Below, piece by piece: positions 27,769 to 36,255 of a stretch of DNA of 64,000 bases. Position 1 is the first letter of the stretch; the number at the start of each line of letters is the position of its first letter. Location of the stretch: contig JBIIHQ010000001.1 of the NCBI GenBank assembly GCA_044235645.1, forward strand, positions 1-64,000, given 5' to 3'. The notes under the pieces were generated by a model. The model was not told the origin of the DNA. It was given only the letters and a program-made list of their open reading frames with translations, and did not search any database. The position numbers and the translations under genes were made by a program. Source of the stretch: OMIW01 sp044235645 (GTDB lineage Bacteria; Bdellovibrionota_C; UBA2361; OMIW01).

Positions 27769-28482
27769 CTAGTGGGCCTCATCCCCATGATGCTCGTGCT
27801 CCGTTGCGAAGAGAAGATAAAGCATCGTCAGGATTGTGAATATAAAGGCCTGCATGAAGCAAACAAAGGTGCCGAGCAGAAAAACTGGTGCTGCAAGCAC
27901 TTTAAAGAGATCTGTCAAACTGTGTAAGACCATGTGGTCCGCGGTGATGTTCCAATATAATCGTAGATTAAGAGTGAGAATCCGCAGTGTGATGCTTACG
28001 AGCTCCACAGGGAATATAAACCACGCAAGCCACCATACCGGCCCCGCAAAGTGTTTTATATATGGGACCAATCCCTGTTCGCGGATGCCCTGGTAGTTAA
28101 AGTAGAGGAAGACAGCGAATGAAATACCCACGTTTATCCACACCGTCGTGGTTACGGCAGGCATTCCGGGGATGAGCCCCACCAAATTGGCGAGGAGGAT
28201 AAACAAAAAAACCGCTCCGGTAAAGGGAATGAACTTCCGTCCCACTTTTCCGAGGACGGAATCACTTAATGAAACAAGCCCCTCAACTACGACATCCAAC
28301 ACACCCACGAGGGTTGGCCTCTCATCCGGTATCACGTGAGCACTCCGCTGCGAACCGGAGCCGAGGCGTCGGTGAACATAGCTACCCATCACCAGAAGAG
28401 CACATCCAATAGCCCCCCCTACGACCAACTTCTGGACGTTTAGATCCTCAATAAAGGGGGAGAGTAAGGTGGCATCAGACAT
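27769..28482 (-). CDS. atpB: ATP synthase F0 subunit a
   Basis: A 237-residue polytopic inner-membrane protein that forms the ion half-channels beside the c ring. About five hydrophobic helices are visible. The essential Arg lies in the fourth-helix block SITLRILTLNLRLYWNI, where the NLRL form matches the usual SLRL/GLRL with the conserved Asn two residues later (YWN). The C-terminus ends in a His/Glu-rich tail. atpE follows. The subunit b, delta and F1 genes are not here, so the ATP synthase genes are split into at least two loci. AGAGG lies nine bases before the ATG. Confidence 0.95.
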   Translation of the reverse strand: MSDATLLSPFIEDLNVQKLVVGGAIGCALLVMGSYVHRRLGSGSQRSAHVIPDERPTLVGVLDVVVEGLVSLSDSVLGKVGRKFIPFTGAVFLFILLANLVGLIPGMPAVTTTVWINVGISFAVFLYFNYQGIREQGLVPYIKHFAGPVWWLAWFIFPVELVSITLRILTLNLRLYWNITADHMVLHSLTDLFKVLAAPVFLLGTFVCFMQAFIFTILTMLYLLFATEHEHHGDEAH

Positions 28483-29129
28483 GATCGCGGGCCTCTGATT
28501 GAAAGACGGAACCTTTTTTACGGGAGTTTCCTCGAAAAATCAAACGGATTTGCTCAGAATTTAGATTTTCTCGCGAAAATGCCTCGAAATCAACGCGGCC
28601 ACACTGCAATAAAAGGCGGCCATCTGAAATCACGGAACCAAAGCCAGTGAGCCAAGAAAATAACCTCATCCACGAAATCAATTCGTCATTTTCTTTTTCG
28701 CAAAAAAACCTCCTCAAAAAAAACCATCTGAAAATATTTTTCAAAAAATTACCTTTTTTGCTTCAATTAACTTGTAATAACTCGGTTATTCTCACACCAA
28801 AACCCCTGAAATCATAGGGGATATTTTTTTTCTCGTTTTTTTGTTTTCTTCTTATTGTAAACCCTCTTTTTCCTACTATAACGTGCTGCGTTACCAGCCC
28901 GATGCTCGGTACGTTTTTTTGGTGCAGTTTATTTTTCTTTCTCTGAAATTTATTTTCGGGCAGGTTTAATTGTAATTTTATTCTTCTCGTCTTGTCCTTC
29001 AGTGGCGGTAACCTGTTGTTATTTATTCTAGTGACTCGAGGTGTAGTTAGTTAAAACAAGATTTGTTTTTTTCGAAGTCACGGCGATTTTAGTTCGGCGT
29101 GTTATTAAGATTCAGGTTACAGAGTTCCG
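28483..29129. other. AT-rich intergenic region between atpB and dnaA
   Basis: This 647-base divergent spacer is strongly A/T-rich with many T and A runs. It should carry the promoters of atpB (minus) and dnaA (plus). I see no TTATCCACA-type DnaA box in it, unlike the dnaA-dnaN spacer. AATAAC at 28776-28781 and GTTATT at 28785-28790 form a small palindrome. An 89-codon minus-strand frame at 28475-28744 overlaps the atpB start but has no recognisable features and is not called as a gene. Confidence 0.6.
28855..28882 (+). promoter_or_regulatory. Candidate dnaA promoter
   Basis: TTGTAA at 28855-28860 and TATAAC at 28877-28882 are separated by 16 bases. The expected transcript starts near 28889 and would have a leader of about 240 bases before dnaA. 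The A/T-rich setting makes chance matches likelier than elsewhere. Confidence 0.4.
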
Positions 29130-30695
29130 ATGCTTATCCCCCTCGCCGATGTTGCCCCCGCTGCCTCATCCTTATCGCCTCAAGAGGCGTGGGATCTCTG
29201 TCTTCTGCGTTTGAGCCAGGAGATTGATCCCCAGATTTTTTCCGCTTATTTCGAGCCACTTACGCTGGTCGCAAAGAGGCTTGAGGACGAGATGCCATCA
29301 GCTGGTTCCCTCTCCATAGGGGCCCCTAACCGATTTGTCTGCTCGCAGCTCGAACGGCACTTTCGGGAAAGGTTACTCAATATTCTCGGAGAGATACTTC
29401 CCGGAGAGGCTATTCAACTTAATTTCGTCGTTCGTGAGCAGCTACCTTCCGAGGAAAAGAGTATTTCTCAGTTCCAAAAGGTAAGAGGAGGAGTCGGAAC
29501 TCAGCCAACCCTACACCGCTCGAACACAACACCTATCCGACCGCGAGAAGTTCCATCCTCGACCCACCCAATCACCGAAGCGATCGGTAGCGTTCAAGGT
29601 TCGATAGGTCATCAATTTTCCGCATCGGGCACCTCCGGTCATTTCCCCGTGGATCCATTTTCAAGTGGGGCGAATTCATCGTTAAATCCGAAATACTCCT
29701 TCGATAACTTCGTTGTTGGGAGCTCGAACCAATTTTGCCATGCGGCAGCGCTTCGGGTCGCTGAAAGCCCTGGGAATAGCTATAACCCCCTGTTCATTTA
29801 CGGAGGAGTCGGACTCGGAAAAACTCACCTCCTTCACAGCATTGGTAACGAAGTCCTGAAAAAAAATCCGAAGGCAACCATTCTTTACCTCTCCTCAGAG
29901 GCTTTTACTAATGAACTCATCCTTGCCCTACGACAGGCCAAAATGGATGAATTCAAAAAAAGGATGCGGAATATTGAAGTACTCCTGATCGATGATATCC
30001 AATTCATTTCGGGGAAAGAGCGCACCCAGGAGGAGTTCTTCCACACCTTTAACGCGCTCTACAGCGCAAAACGTCAGATAGTTATTACCTCCGACAAAAT
30101 TCCCTCTGAGATTCCCGGTATTGAAGAACGATTGCAAACCCGTTTTTCGTGGGGATTGATGGCCGACTTGCAGGCTCCTGATTTTGAAACTCGGGTGGCA
30201 ATCCTCAATCGTAAAGCTGCTGTTGATAAGTTCTCACTTCCCGGAGAGGTCGCTCACCTCGTTGCCGAGCGGGTCTCATCCAATGTGCGGGAACTTGAAG
30301 GAGCACTGACTCGACTTCACGCTCTCAGCAGCCTCCAAAATGTCCCAATCACTCTTAAATCGGCCTCAGCAACCCTTGAACCGTTGCTCCAACCGAAGAC
30401 AATCAACGTTTCTATCGATGACATAAAAAAAGCGGTCGCGACCCATTTCAATCTCAAGGTCGCAGATATGACGTCAAAACGACGCACCAAGAATCTCTCA
30501 TTCCCGAGGCACATCGCAATGTACCTCTGCCGAAAACACACCACCTGCTCTTACCCGGAGATAGGAGGGCAATTCGGGGGCCGTGACCACTCAAGCGTAA
30601 TTCACGCGGCGAGTGTTGTCTCAGCGAAGGTAACGTCAGATACGAAGGTGAGGGAGATGATAGAGGAAATTGAGCGACGTTTGCTCACCAACTGA
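29130..30695 (+). CDS. dnaA: Chromosomal replication initiator DnaA
   Basis: A 521-residue DnaA, a little longer than average because of a Pro/Ser-rich linker (domain II, about residues 110-185). Domain I (AWDLCLLRLSQEIDPQIFSAYFEPL) mediates self-association. The AAA+ domain starts with YSFDNFVVGSSNQFCHAAA and has Walker A GGVGLGKTHL (about 225-234), Walker B LLIDDIQFI and sensor motifs. Domain IV ends with MTSKRRTKNLSFPRHIAMYLCR and GGRDHSSVIHA, the DnaA-box-binding signature. It binds the box cluster directly downstream to open the origin and should also control its own expression. dnaN, recF and gyrB follow. Confidence 0.98.
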   Translation: MLIPLADVAPAASSLSPQEAWDLCLLRLSQEIDPQIFSAYFEPLTLVAKRLEDEMPSAGSLSIGAPNRFVCSQLERHFRERLLNILGEILPGEAIQLNFVVREQLPSEEKSISQFQKVRGGVGTQPTLHRSNTTPIRPREVPSSTHPITEAIGSVQGSIGHQFSASGTSGHFPVDPFSSGANSSLNPKYSFDNFVVGSSNQFCHAAALRVAESPGNSYNPLFIYGGVGLGKTHLLHSIGNEVLKKNPKATILYLSSEAFTNELILALRQAKMDEFKKRMRNIEVLLIDDIQFISGKERTQEEFFHTFNALYSAKRQIVITSDKIPSEIPGIEERLQTRFSWGLMADLQAPDFETRVAILNRKAAVDKFSLPGEVAHLVAERVSSNVRELEGALTRLHALSSLQNVPITLKSASATLEPLLQPKTINVSIDDIKKAVATHFNLKVADMTSKRRTKNLSFPRHIAMYLCRKHTTCSYPEIGGQFGGRDHSSVIHAASVVSAKVTSDTKVREMIEEIERRLLTN

Positions 30696-31088
30696 GGGTT
30701 TGTGCGCCACTTATTCGCTCCTGCCCCTATAGGTTAGATTAAAAAGTAATTAAATCAAAAAGTTAATATACTTTTGTCTGGTTTTAACATATTTATCCAC
30801 AGAACGGTCACATAGTGAATAAAGCACTTAAACCATTGGTCCTACTCACTTTTTGTCGGTAAAACCTGTGGAAAACCTATGGAAAACCACAATTCATACG
30901 AACCGAGACTGTGGGAAAGTTTTTTTCCCGGTAAAAAAAACGATTTTCCACATCGATAAATCCACAAACTTTCCACCGATTATTAAAAATAAAGTTAAAT
31001 GGTTATTTGCCTTTTCCACAAATTAATCTAGCCCTACCACTACTACTAATTTTATTTATTATCTCTTTAATAAAATAGAAGGTATTCC
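30696..31088. other. Chromosomal origin of replication (oriC)
   Basis: This 393-base A/T-rich spacer between dnaA and dnaN holds a cluster of DnaA-box-like 9-mers. They are TTATCCACA at 30793-30801 (perfect), TTTTCCACA at 30944-30952 and 31012-31020, the same on the minus strand at 30867-30875, a minus-strand TTTCCCACA at 30910-30918 and AAATCCACA at 30958-30966. The very A/T-rich stretch 30732-30775 before the first perfect box is a good candidate unwinding element. The position beside dnaA and dnaN is the classical one. Confidence 0.88.
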
Positions 31089-32255
31089 ATGCTTCATTTT
31101 TCAACCACCAAAACCGAACTTCATCGAATAATCAGCTTGACTCAAAACGTCGTTAGTAAGAAGGCGACTAACCCTGTCTTATCCAACTTCCTCATATCTG
31201 GAAAGGAAAACACCATTCGTGTAATCGGTTCAGATCTGGATGTCACCGCGCTTGCAACCATCCCCTGTCGAGTAGAAAAAGAGGGGACCGTTTGTATTAA
31301 AGCGGGAGTCTTCAGTGACTTGGTTAAGGAGCTTCCAGATGGTCCGGTTGATTTTCAGGTGGGGAGTAATTATCGAGTTCAAGTGACAGCGGGACCGGCT
31401 CGCCTCGCACTCGTTGGGGCGAGTGGAAGTGATTATCCGAATTTCAAAGGACTGGGTCTTCAGCTCCGGGGAAGGGTTATTTCGCACCACCTCTCAGAGA
31501 TGATCTCCAAAACTCTTTACGCAGTCTGTCACGACGAAACCCGGTATCATCTCAACGGCATCTGTTTCGAGGTTGAGCCCTCCTGCTCTGAGTCGGGGAA
31601 TGCTTCGCTTCGATCGATAGCACTCGATGGGTTCAGGCTTGCCACAGTAAGCCGGCCCTGTATTCCTCCCTCGATAACTGAGCAGATTATCGTTCCCAAA
31701 AAGGGACTCTCGGAACTGCGACGAATCCTCGATGATGAGCCCGTTTCAGAGGTTGAATTCGATATCATCGAGGGGATGCTTGTTGTGAGGACCCGGAACG
31801 TCGAGTTGTGCACTCGGCTCATTGATGGGGAGTTCCCCCCTTATCAGAGGCTTTACGCGCCAAATCGCGACTCAACAATCTCGGTTGATGGAAAGGAGCT
31901 TCTGAGAGCCCTTCGCCGGGCGTCACTCCTGGCTGCCGAGAGCTGGAAGTGTGTCCAGCTCGACCTATCGAGGGGACGTCTCCGGGTATCTACCTCGAGT
32001 GCGGATCTCGGTGATGCGTCAGAGGAGCTGTCTGCCGATTACGATGGAAAGCCTTTTAGCGTGGGGTACAATGTTCGCTCTCTCATTGACCTCATAAGTG
32101 CCCTCGGTGAGGATCAAGACCTTTGCTTCGAGCTGTATGGTGGTTCATTCCCCGGAAAGTTTTGGGGGAGAACCGACCCAGCATCGTTCGCAATATTGAT
32201 GCCGATGCGCCTTAATCCTGATGACGAGCAGGGGCAGGCAGGAGCTTCTCACTAG
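31089..32255 (+). CDS. dnaN: DNA polymerase III beta sliding clamp
   Basis: A 388-residue clamp subunit; a dimer encircles DNA and tethers the polymerase. The three similar domains are recognisable by family blocks: KTELHRIISLTQNVVSKKATNPVLSNFLI in domain 1, YAVCHDETRYHLNGICFE at the start of domain 2, and the C-terminal PASFAILMPMRLN, which corresponds to the peptide-binding pocket end (family consensus is closer to VMPMRL). AGAAGG lies six bases before the ATG. It directly follows oriC and precedes recF by 34 bases, so a dnaN-recF transcript is likely. Confidence 0.97.
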   Translation: MLHFSTTKTELHRIISLTQNVVSKKATNPVLSNFLISGKENTIRVIGSDLDVTALATIPCRVEKEGTVCIKAGVFSDLVKELPDGPVDFQVGSNYRVQVTAGPARLALVGASGSDYPNFKGLGLQLRGRVISHHLSEMISKTLYAVCHDETRYHLNGICFEVEPSCSESGNASLRSIALDGFRLATVSRPCIPPSITEQIIVPKKGLSELRRILDDEPVSEVEFDIIEGMLVVRTRNVELCTRLIDGEFPPYQRLYAPNRDSTISVDGKELLRALRRASLLAAESWKCVQLDLSRGRLRVSTSSADLGDASEELSADYDGKPFSVGYNVRSLIDLISALGEDQDLCFELYGGSFPGKFWGRTDPASFAILMPMRLNPDDEQGQAGASH

Positions 32256-32289
32256 GAGGGGGCAATAACCGTAACTGTGGCAGTCTCGG

Positions 32290-33381
32290 GTGTATATCAA
32301 GCAGCTTCACATCGAACGGTTTCGCAATCTTGTCGGGACAGGCCTTCAGTTCTCGCCCGGCATAAACCTGATCGTGGGACAAAATGGCCAGGGAAAGACC
32401 AATCTTCTGGAGGCAGCGGTCTTTCTTGGGTCTACTAAATCGTTTCGAACCTCACGTTCTGGGGAGGCGATAGCTTGGGGATACGACGCGTGTTCGATAT
32501 CGGGTGAGGTTAACGATCGGGCGGGTCTTTTCACCCTGGGATTGGTCATATCACCAAAGGGTAAGCAGGGCTTTGTTCACGACAAGCGGGTCGAATCTCC
32601 CCAAGATTATTTGGGTAGACTCCTCACAATAACCTTTTGTCCCCAAGATACTGAGCTTGTGCGGGGTGGGCCGGCGGGACGGCGTGCGCTCCTTGATAGA
32701 CACCTCGTTGACCAGAACCCTTCCCTGATGGTCTCACTGGTCAATTATGCACGAGCTCTTCGTGCGAAGATGTCTCTTATAAAACGGGGGGAGACTAACT
32801 ACCGAGTGATTGAACCGTGGAATCAGGTTCTTGCGAGGGAGATGTTTCCCATTTTTAAAGCACGGGAGCTGTTTACCAAAGAGCTTGCTCCGAAGGCCGC
32901 AAGTTTGTACGAGCGCTTTACGAGCTCCCCTGGAGAGGTATTCTCGAGCGAGTATCGCTCAACGGTCCAGAGTTATTCCTCTGAGGGGGAGGTGTTGGAG
33001 GCACTCGCCCGAGATTTTCCCCGGGAAGTGTCAACCGGCGTGCTGAGACTTGGTATCCATCGGGATGACCTTATCTTCACTCTCTCGGGCCGGGGGGGGC
33101 GTGAGTTTTCAAGCCAGGGGCAGGCACGCAGTATCGTCCTCGCAGTCAAGCTCGCTATTCTGGAGTTAGTTGAGGCTCATCGTGGGGAAAGCCCTGTTGT
33201 TCTCCTCGATGATGTCGATGCAGAGCTCGATACATACCGATCCGACCACTTCTTTAAACTAATGATTGAGCAGGGACGTCAGGTAATCGTCACATCAACG
33301 GATGCCTACCACGGCGTCTTGAAAACAGAGTCTTCGGTTCAAGTATGTGAAGTGCGGGGTGGAATAATCTTTCCTCTTTAG
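32290..33381 (+). CDS. recF: DNA replication and repair protein RecF
   Basis: A 363-residue SMC-like ATPase that helps load RecA at single-strand gaps. It has the N-terminal YIKQLHIERFRNL, Walker A GQNGQGKTN at residues 30-38, the ABC-type signature in FSSQGQARSIVLAVKLA and the Walker B VVLLDDVDAELD. The start is a GTG just 34 bases after dnaN, without a strong ribosome-binding site, which is consistent with translational coupling. The length and position are standard. Confidence 0.96.
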   Translation: MYIKQLHIERFRNLVGTGLQFSPGINLIVGQNGQGKTNLLEAAVFLGSTKSFRTSRSGEAIAWGYDACSISGEVNDRAGLFTLGLVISPKGKQGFVHDKRVESPQDYLGRLLTITFCPQDTELVRGGPAGRRALLDRHLVDQNPSLMVSLVNYARALRAKMSLIKRGETNYRVIEPWNQVLAREMFPIFKARELFTKELAPKAASLYERFTSSPGEVFSSEYRSTVQSYSSEGEVLEALARDFPREVSTGVLRLGIHRDDLIFTLSGRGGREFSSQGQARSIVLAVKLAILELVEAHRGESPVVLLDDVDAELDTYRSDHFFKLMIEQGRQVIVTSTDAYHGVLKTESSVQVCEVRGGIIFPL

Positions 33382-33427
33382 TGGCAACAGAAGGGGAAGC
33401 AAAGAGCCTCCGAGACCCCCCTAAAAC

Positions 33428-33455
33428 TTGACGATTTCTAACTGATAGTTATAAT
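33428..33455 (+). promoter_or_regulatory. Sigma-70-type promoter for gyrB
   Basis: TTGACG at 33428-33433 and TATAAT at 33450-33455 are 16 bases apart, the best promoter match in the window. Transcription should start near 33462, leaving a leader of about 158 bases before the gyrB ATG. gyrB is therefore probably expressed apart from recF. Confidence 0.75.
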
Positions 33456-33619
33456 CTTAAGAGCTTGTTTTCGGCGATTTTATCGGTAGTTTAGTGGTAA
33501 GGCGCGGTACTAAATTCGGGCATCGCCTCTGACCGGGTCTGTTACGAAGTCCTTCTGCTCATTCGTCAGTCTGTTCCGTGCCGCGGTCGTTGCCGGTCCC
33601 CCTCCTCACTCTGGTGTGT

Positions 33620-36046
33620 ATGTCATCTCAAGAAACCGCTCCCGTTTACGACTCAAGCCAGATCAAAATACTCGAAGGACTCGAGGCGGTGCGCATGCGA
33701 CCAAGCATGTACATCGGAGATACCTTTGAGAGGGGGTATCATCATCTTGTTTACGAAATTCTTGATAACTCGGTCGATGAAGCTCTTGCGGGCCATTGCA
33801 ACCGAATTGTCCTTACTCTTCATTCGGATGGCTCTGTCACCGTTGAGGACAACGGGCGCGGTATTCCGACCGATATTCACGCCACAGAGGGAGTAAGTGG
33901 TGTTGAGGTTGTCCTCACAAAGCTACATGCTGGGGGGAAGTTTGAAAAATCGGCGTATAAGGTGTCAGGTGGACTTCATGGAGTAGGCGTTTCGGTGGTG
34001 AACGCGCTCTCCGAGTGGCTCAAAGTCGAGGTCTGCCAATACGGAAAGCGGCATTTCATGGAGTTTCGCCGGGGTGAGCCAGTCGGATCACTCGAGGTAA
34101 TAGGTGATGCCGGTCAGACGGGTACAACCGTAACGTTCTTCCCTGATCACACTATTTTTCGGGAAACAAATGCATTTAGCCTTGATACGCTCGTGCATCG
34201 ATGTCGAGAACTAGCATTTCTTAATGCTGGTTTGCGAATAGTAGTGGTCGATGAGCGGATCGGCAAAACGCAGGAATTCTTCTACGAAGGGGGGATTCGA
34301 AGCTTCGTTGAGCATATTAACCGCGCAAAGAGTCCTCTTCATGAGCCTCCCATTCATGTGAAAGCTGAGCGTGATAACCTCGCTGTTGAGGTAGCTGTTC
34401 AATACAACAAAGAGTATCAGGAAAATCTTTTCACCTACGCGAACAACATCAACACGATCGAGGGGGGAACGCACCTTGCAGGCTTCAAGGCAGCGCTTAC
34501 TCGATGTATCAACAGCTATGCAACAAAAAATAATCTCCTTAAAAACGCGAAAGAGGGGATTCAGGGGGATGATACCCGAGAGGGGCTAACTGGTGTCATT
34601 AGTGTAAAAATTCCCGAGCCTCAGTTTGAGGGGCAGACGAAAACGAAATTAGGAAATAGTGAAGTCAAGGGAATCGTCGAGACATTAGTTGGGGAGGGGC
34701 TTTCTCGGTTTCTTGAGGAGAATCCGTCAATAGCCAAAGGGATAGTCGAGAAGTGTCTCGAGGCATCGCGAGCGCGGGAGGCTGCGCGAAAGGCGCGAGA
34801 GCTCGTTCGTCGAAAGGGGGCGCTCGAATCGTTTTCCCTTCCAGGTAAGCTTGCGGATTGTCAGAATGAAAACCCAGAGGACTGTGAGCTTTTTATTGTT
34901 GAGGGTGATTCAGCGGGAGGCTCCGCGAAACAGGGTCGCGACAGGAAAAATCAGGCAATCCTCCCTCTGCGGGGAAAGATTCTTAATGTCGAAAAAGCCC
35001 GTTTCGATAAGATGCTTTCATTCGAAGAGATTCGTACCTTAATTACTGCATTAGGCACGGGTATCGGGAAAGATGATTTTGACATCAATAAGCTCCGGTA
35101 TCACAAGGTTGTGATTATGACCGATGCAGACGTCGACGGTAGTCACATAAGGACATTACTTTTGACCTTCTTCTATCGGCAGATGTACGAGCTGGTCAGT
35201 AGAGGGTACCTGTATATCGCGCAGCCTCCATTGTTTCGTGTGAAGAGGGGCAAGCTGGATCGATATCTCAAGGATGATGAAGAGTTCGGAGACCTCATCA
35301 TTTCAGGGGGGGTCGCGGATGTCACGCTACGTTCCGTTACCGATGGGATAATAAGTTCAGGGGAATCGCTGAGAGATGGAGTGGTGCATCTCAATAGGGT
35401 GCCTCATCTCCTCCATGATTTCGCCAATGAACGTCTCGATCCTCGAATTGTATTGTTGGCCGCAAAGTGGGTGAAAGGGAAGCCATCGGAAATGACTGAG
35501 ACCCCAGAGGCACTCGAGGCGCTCCGAGAATCATTATTGAGTGATCTTGCAACGATGCCGACGGCAGAGCGAGAGGTGGTCGCTGTTACCGCCGGAACTG
35601 AGACGCGGCTCGAGGTTACGACTCGGCGGAAAGGAATAGCGCGAACAACACCCGTAGGGAGAACCCTTTTCCACCGGTCCGATTTTAGACAGCTTGTGAG
35701 CGTACTTGAGCAAGCAGATCTCTTCGGGGTGGGCCCCTATCAGCTCATTGATGATTCAGGTAAGACGGTGTCCTCTTTCACCAATATCGAAGATATCGTG
35801 GGGATTGTCGATGAGCGGGGTCGAAAAGGACTCTCAATAACTCGGTACAAAGGGCTTGGTGAGATGAACCCGGAGCAGCTCTGGGAGACGACGATGGACC
35901 CGTCTCATCGTCGGATGGTTCAGGTTCGGGTCGAGGATGCAATCGAGGCAGATGGGGTTTTCACCGTTCTGATGGGTGATCAAGTCGAGCCTCGACGCAG
36001 ATTCATCGAGGATAATGCGTTGAAGACGCGGAATCTGGATATCTAG
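33620..36046 (+). CDS. gyrB: DNA gyrase subunit B
   Basis: An 808-residue ATPase subunit of gyrase, which introduces negative supercoils. The GHKL ATPase domain shows ILDNSVDEALAGHC, VEDNGRGIPTDIH and GGLHGVGVSVVNALS; the Toprim domain has VEGDSAGGSAKQGRDR and TDADVDGSHIRTLLL. The length, similar to E. coli GyrB, reflects an insert of about 150 residues after the Toprim acidic motif. I chose ATG at 33620 because the protein then begins a few residues before YDSSQIKILEGLEAVRMRPS, as in other GyrB; the in-frame start at 33578 adds a non-conserved extension. gyrA is not in the window. Confidence 0.96.
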   Translation: MSSQETAPVYDSSQIKILEGLEAVRMRPSMYIGDTFERGYHHLVYEILDNSVDEALAGHCNRIVLTLHSDGSVTVEDNGRGIPTDIHATEGVSGVEVVLTKLHAGGKFEKSAYKVSGGLHGVGVSVVNALSEWLKVEVCQYGKRHFMEFRRGEPVGSLEVIGDAGQTGTTVTFFPDHTIFRETNAFSLDTLVHRCRELAFLNAGLRIVVVDERIGKTQEFFYEGGIRSFVEHINRAKSPLHEPPIHVKAERDNLAVEVAVQYNKEYQENLFTYANNINTIEGGTHLAGFKAALTRCINSYATKNNLLKNAKEGIQGDDTREGLTGVISVKIPEPQFEGQTKTKLGNSEVKGIVETLVGEGLSRFLEENPSIAKGIVEKCLEASRAREAARKARELVRRKGALESFSLPGKLADCQNENPEDCELFIVEGDSAGGSAKQGRDRKNQAILPLRGKILNVEKARFDKMLSFEEIRTLITALGTGIGKDDFDINKLRYHKVVIMTDADVDGSHIRTLLLTFFYRQMYELVSRGYLYIAQPPLFRVKRGKLDRYLKDDEEFGDLIISGGVADVTLRSVTDGIISSGESLRDGVVHLNRVPHLLHDFANERLDPRIVLLAAKWVKGKPSEMTETPEALEALRESLLSDLATMPTAEREVVAVTAGTETRLEVTTRRKGIARTTPVGRTLFHRSDFRQLVSVLEQADLFGVGPYQLIDDSGKTVSSFTNIEDIVGIVDERGRKGLSITRYKGLGEMNPEQLWETTMDPSHRRMVQVRVEDAIEADGVFTVLMGDQVEPRRRFIEDNALKTRNLDI

Positions 36047-36255
36047 GGAGGCTCTGTAAAACCCCCTCTTTGATTTTTCTGAGTTCTTTCACCGATGAAA
36101 AATTGCGGGGAGGTCGATTCCTTCACTCGTTGTTCGAATGACGCGTGGCATGGGATGAATCTTCATACTTCGACGTGGTGCCAGGGACATCTCTTTGCGA
36201 GGAAGAGCACATATCCCCACAATTCGTTTGCTCCAGAGAGATCGCCCAGCGGATG

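Noticed and set aside
28475..28744. 89-codon minus-strand frame just upstream of atpB, considered as atpI/atpZ
   Set aside because: The product lacks the two hydrophobic helices of AtpI-like proteins, lies in very A/T-rich sequence and overlaps the atpB start by chance-sized 8 bases.
28745..29129. Second part of a bipartite origin upstream of dnaA
   Set aside because: The region is A/T-rich, but I found no DnaA-box 9-mers like those in the dnaA-dnaN spacer.
33481..33555. tRNA-like start GGTAGTTTAGTGGTAAGGC upstream of gyrB
   Set aside because: It resembles the A-box/D-arm of a tRNA, but no GGTTCGANNCC B-box, anticodon stem or acceptor pairing follows, so it is read as untranslated gyrB leader.
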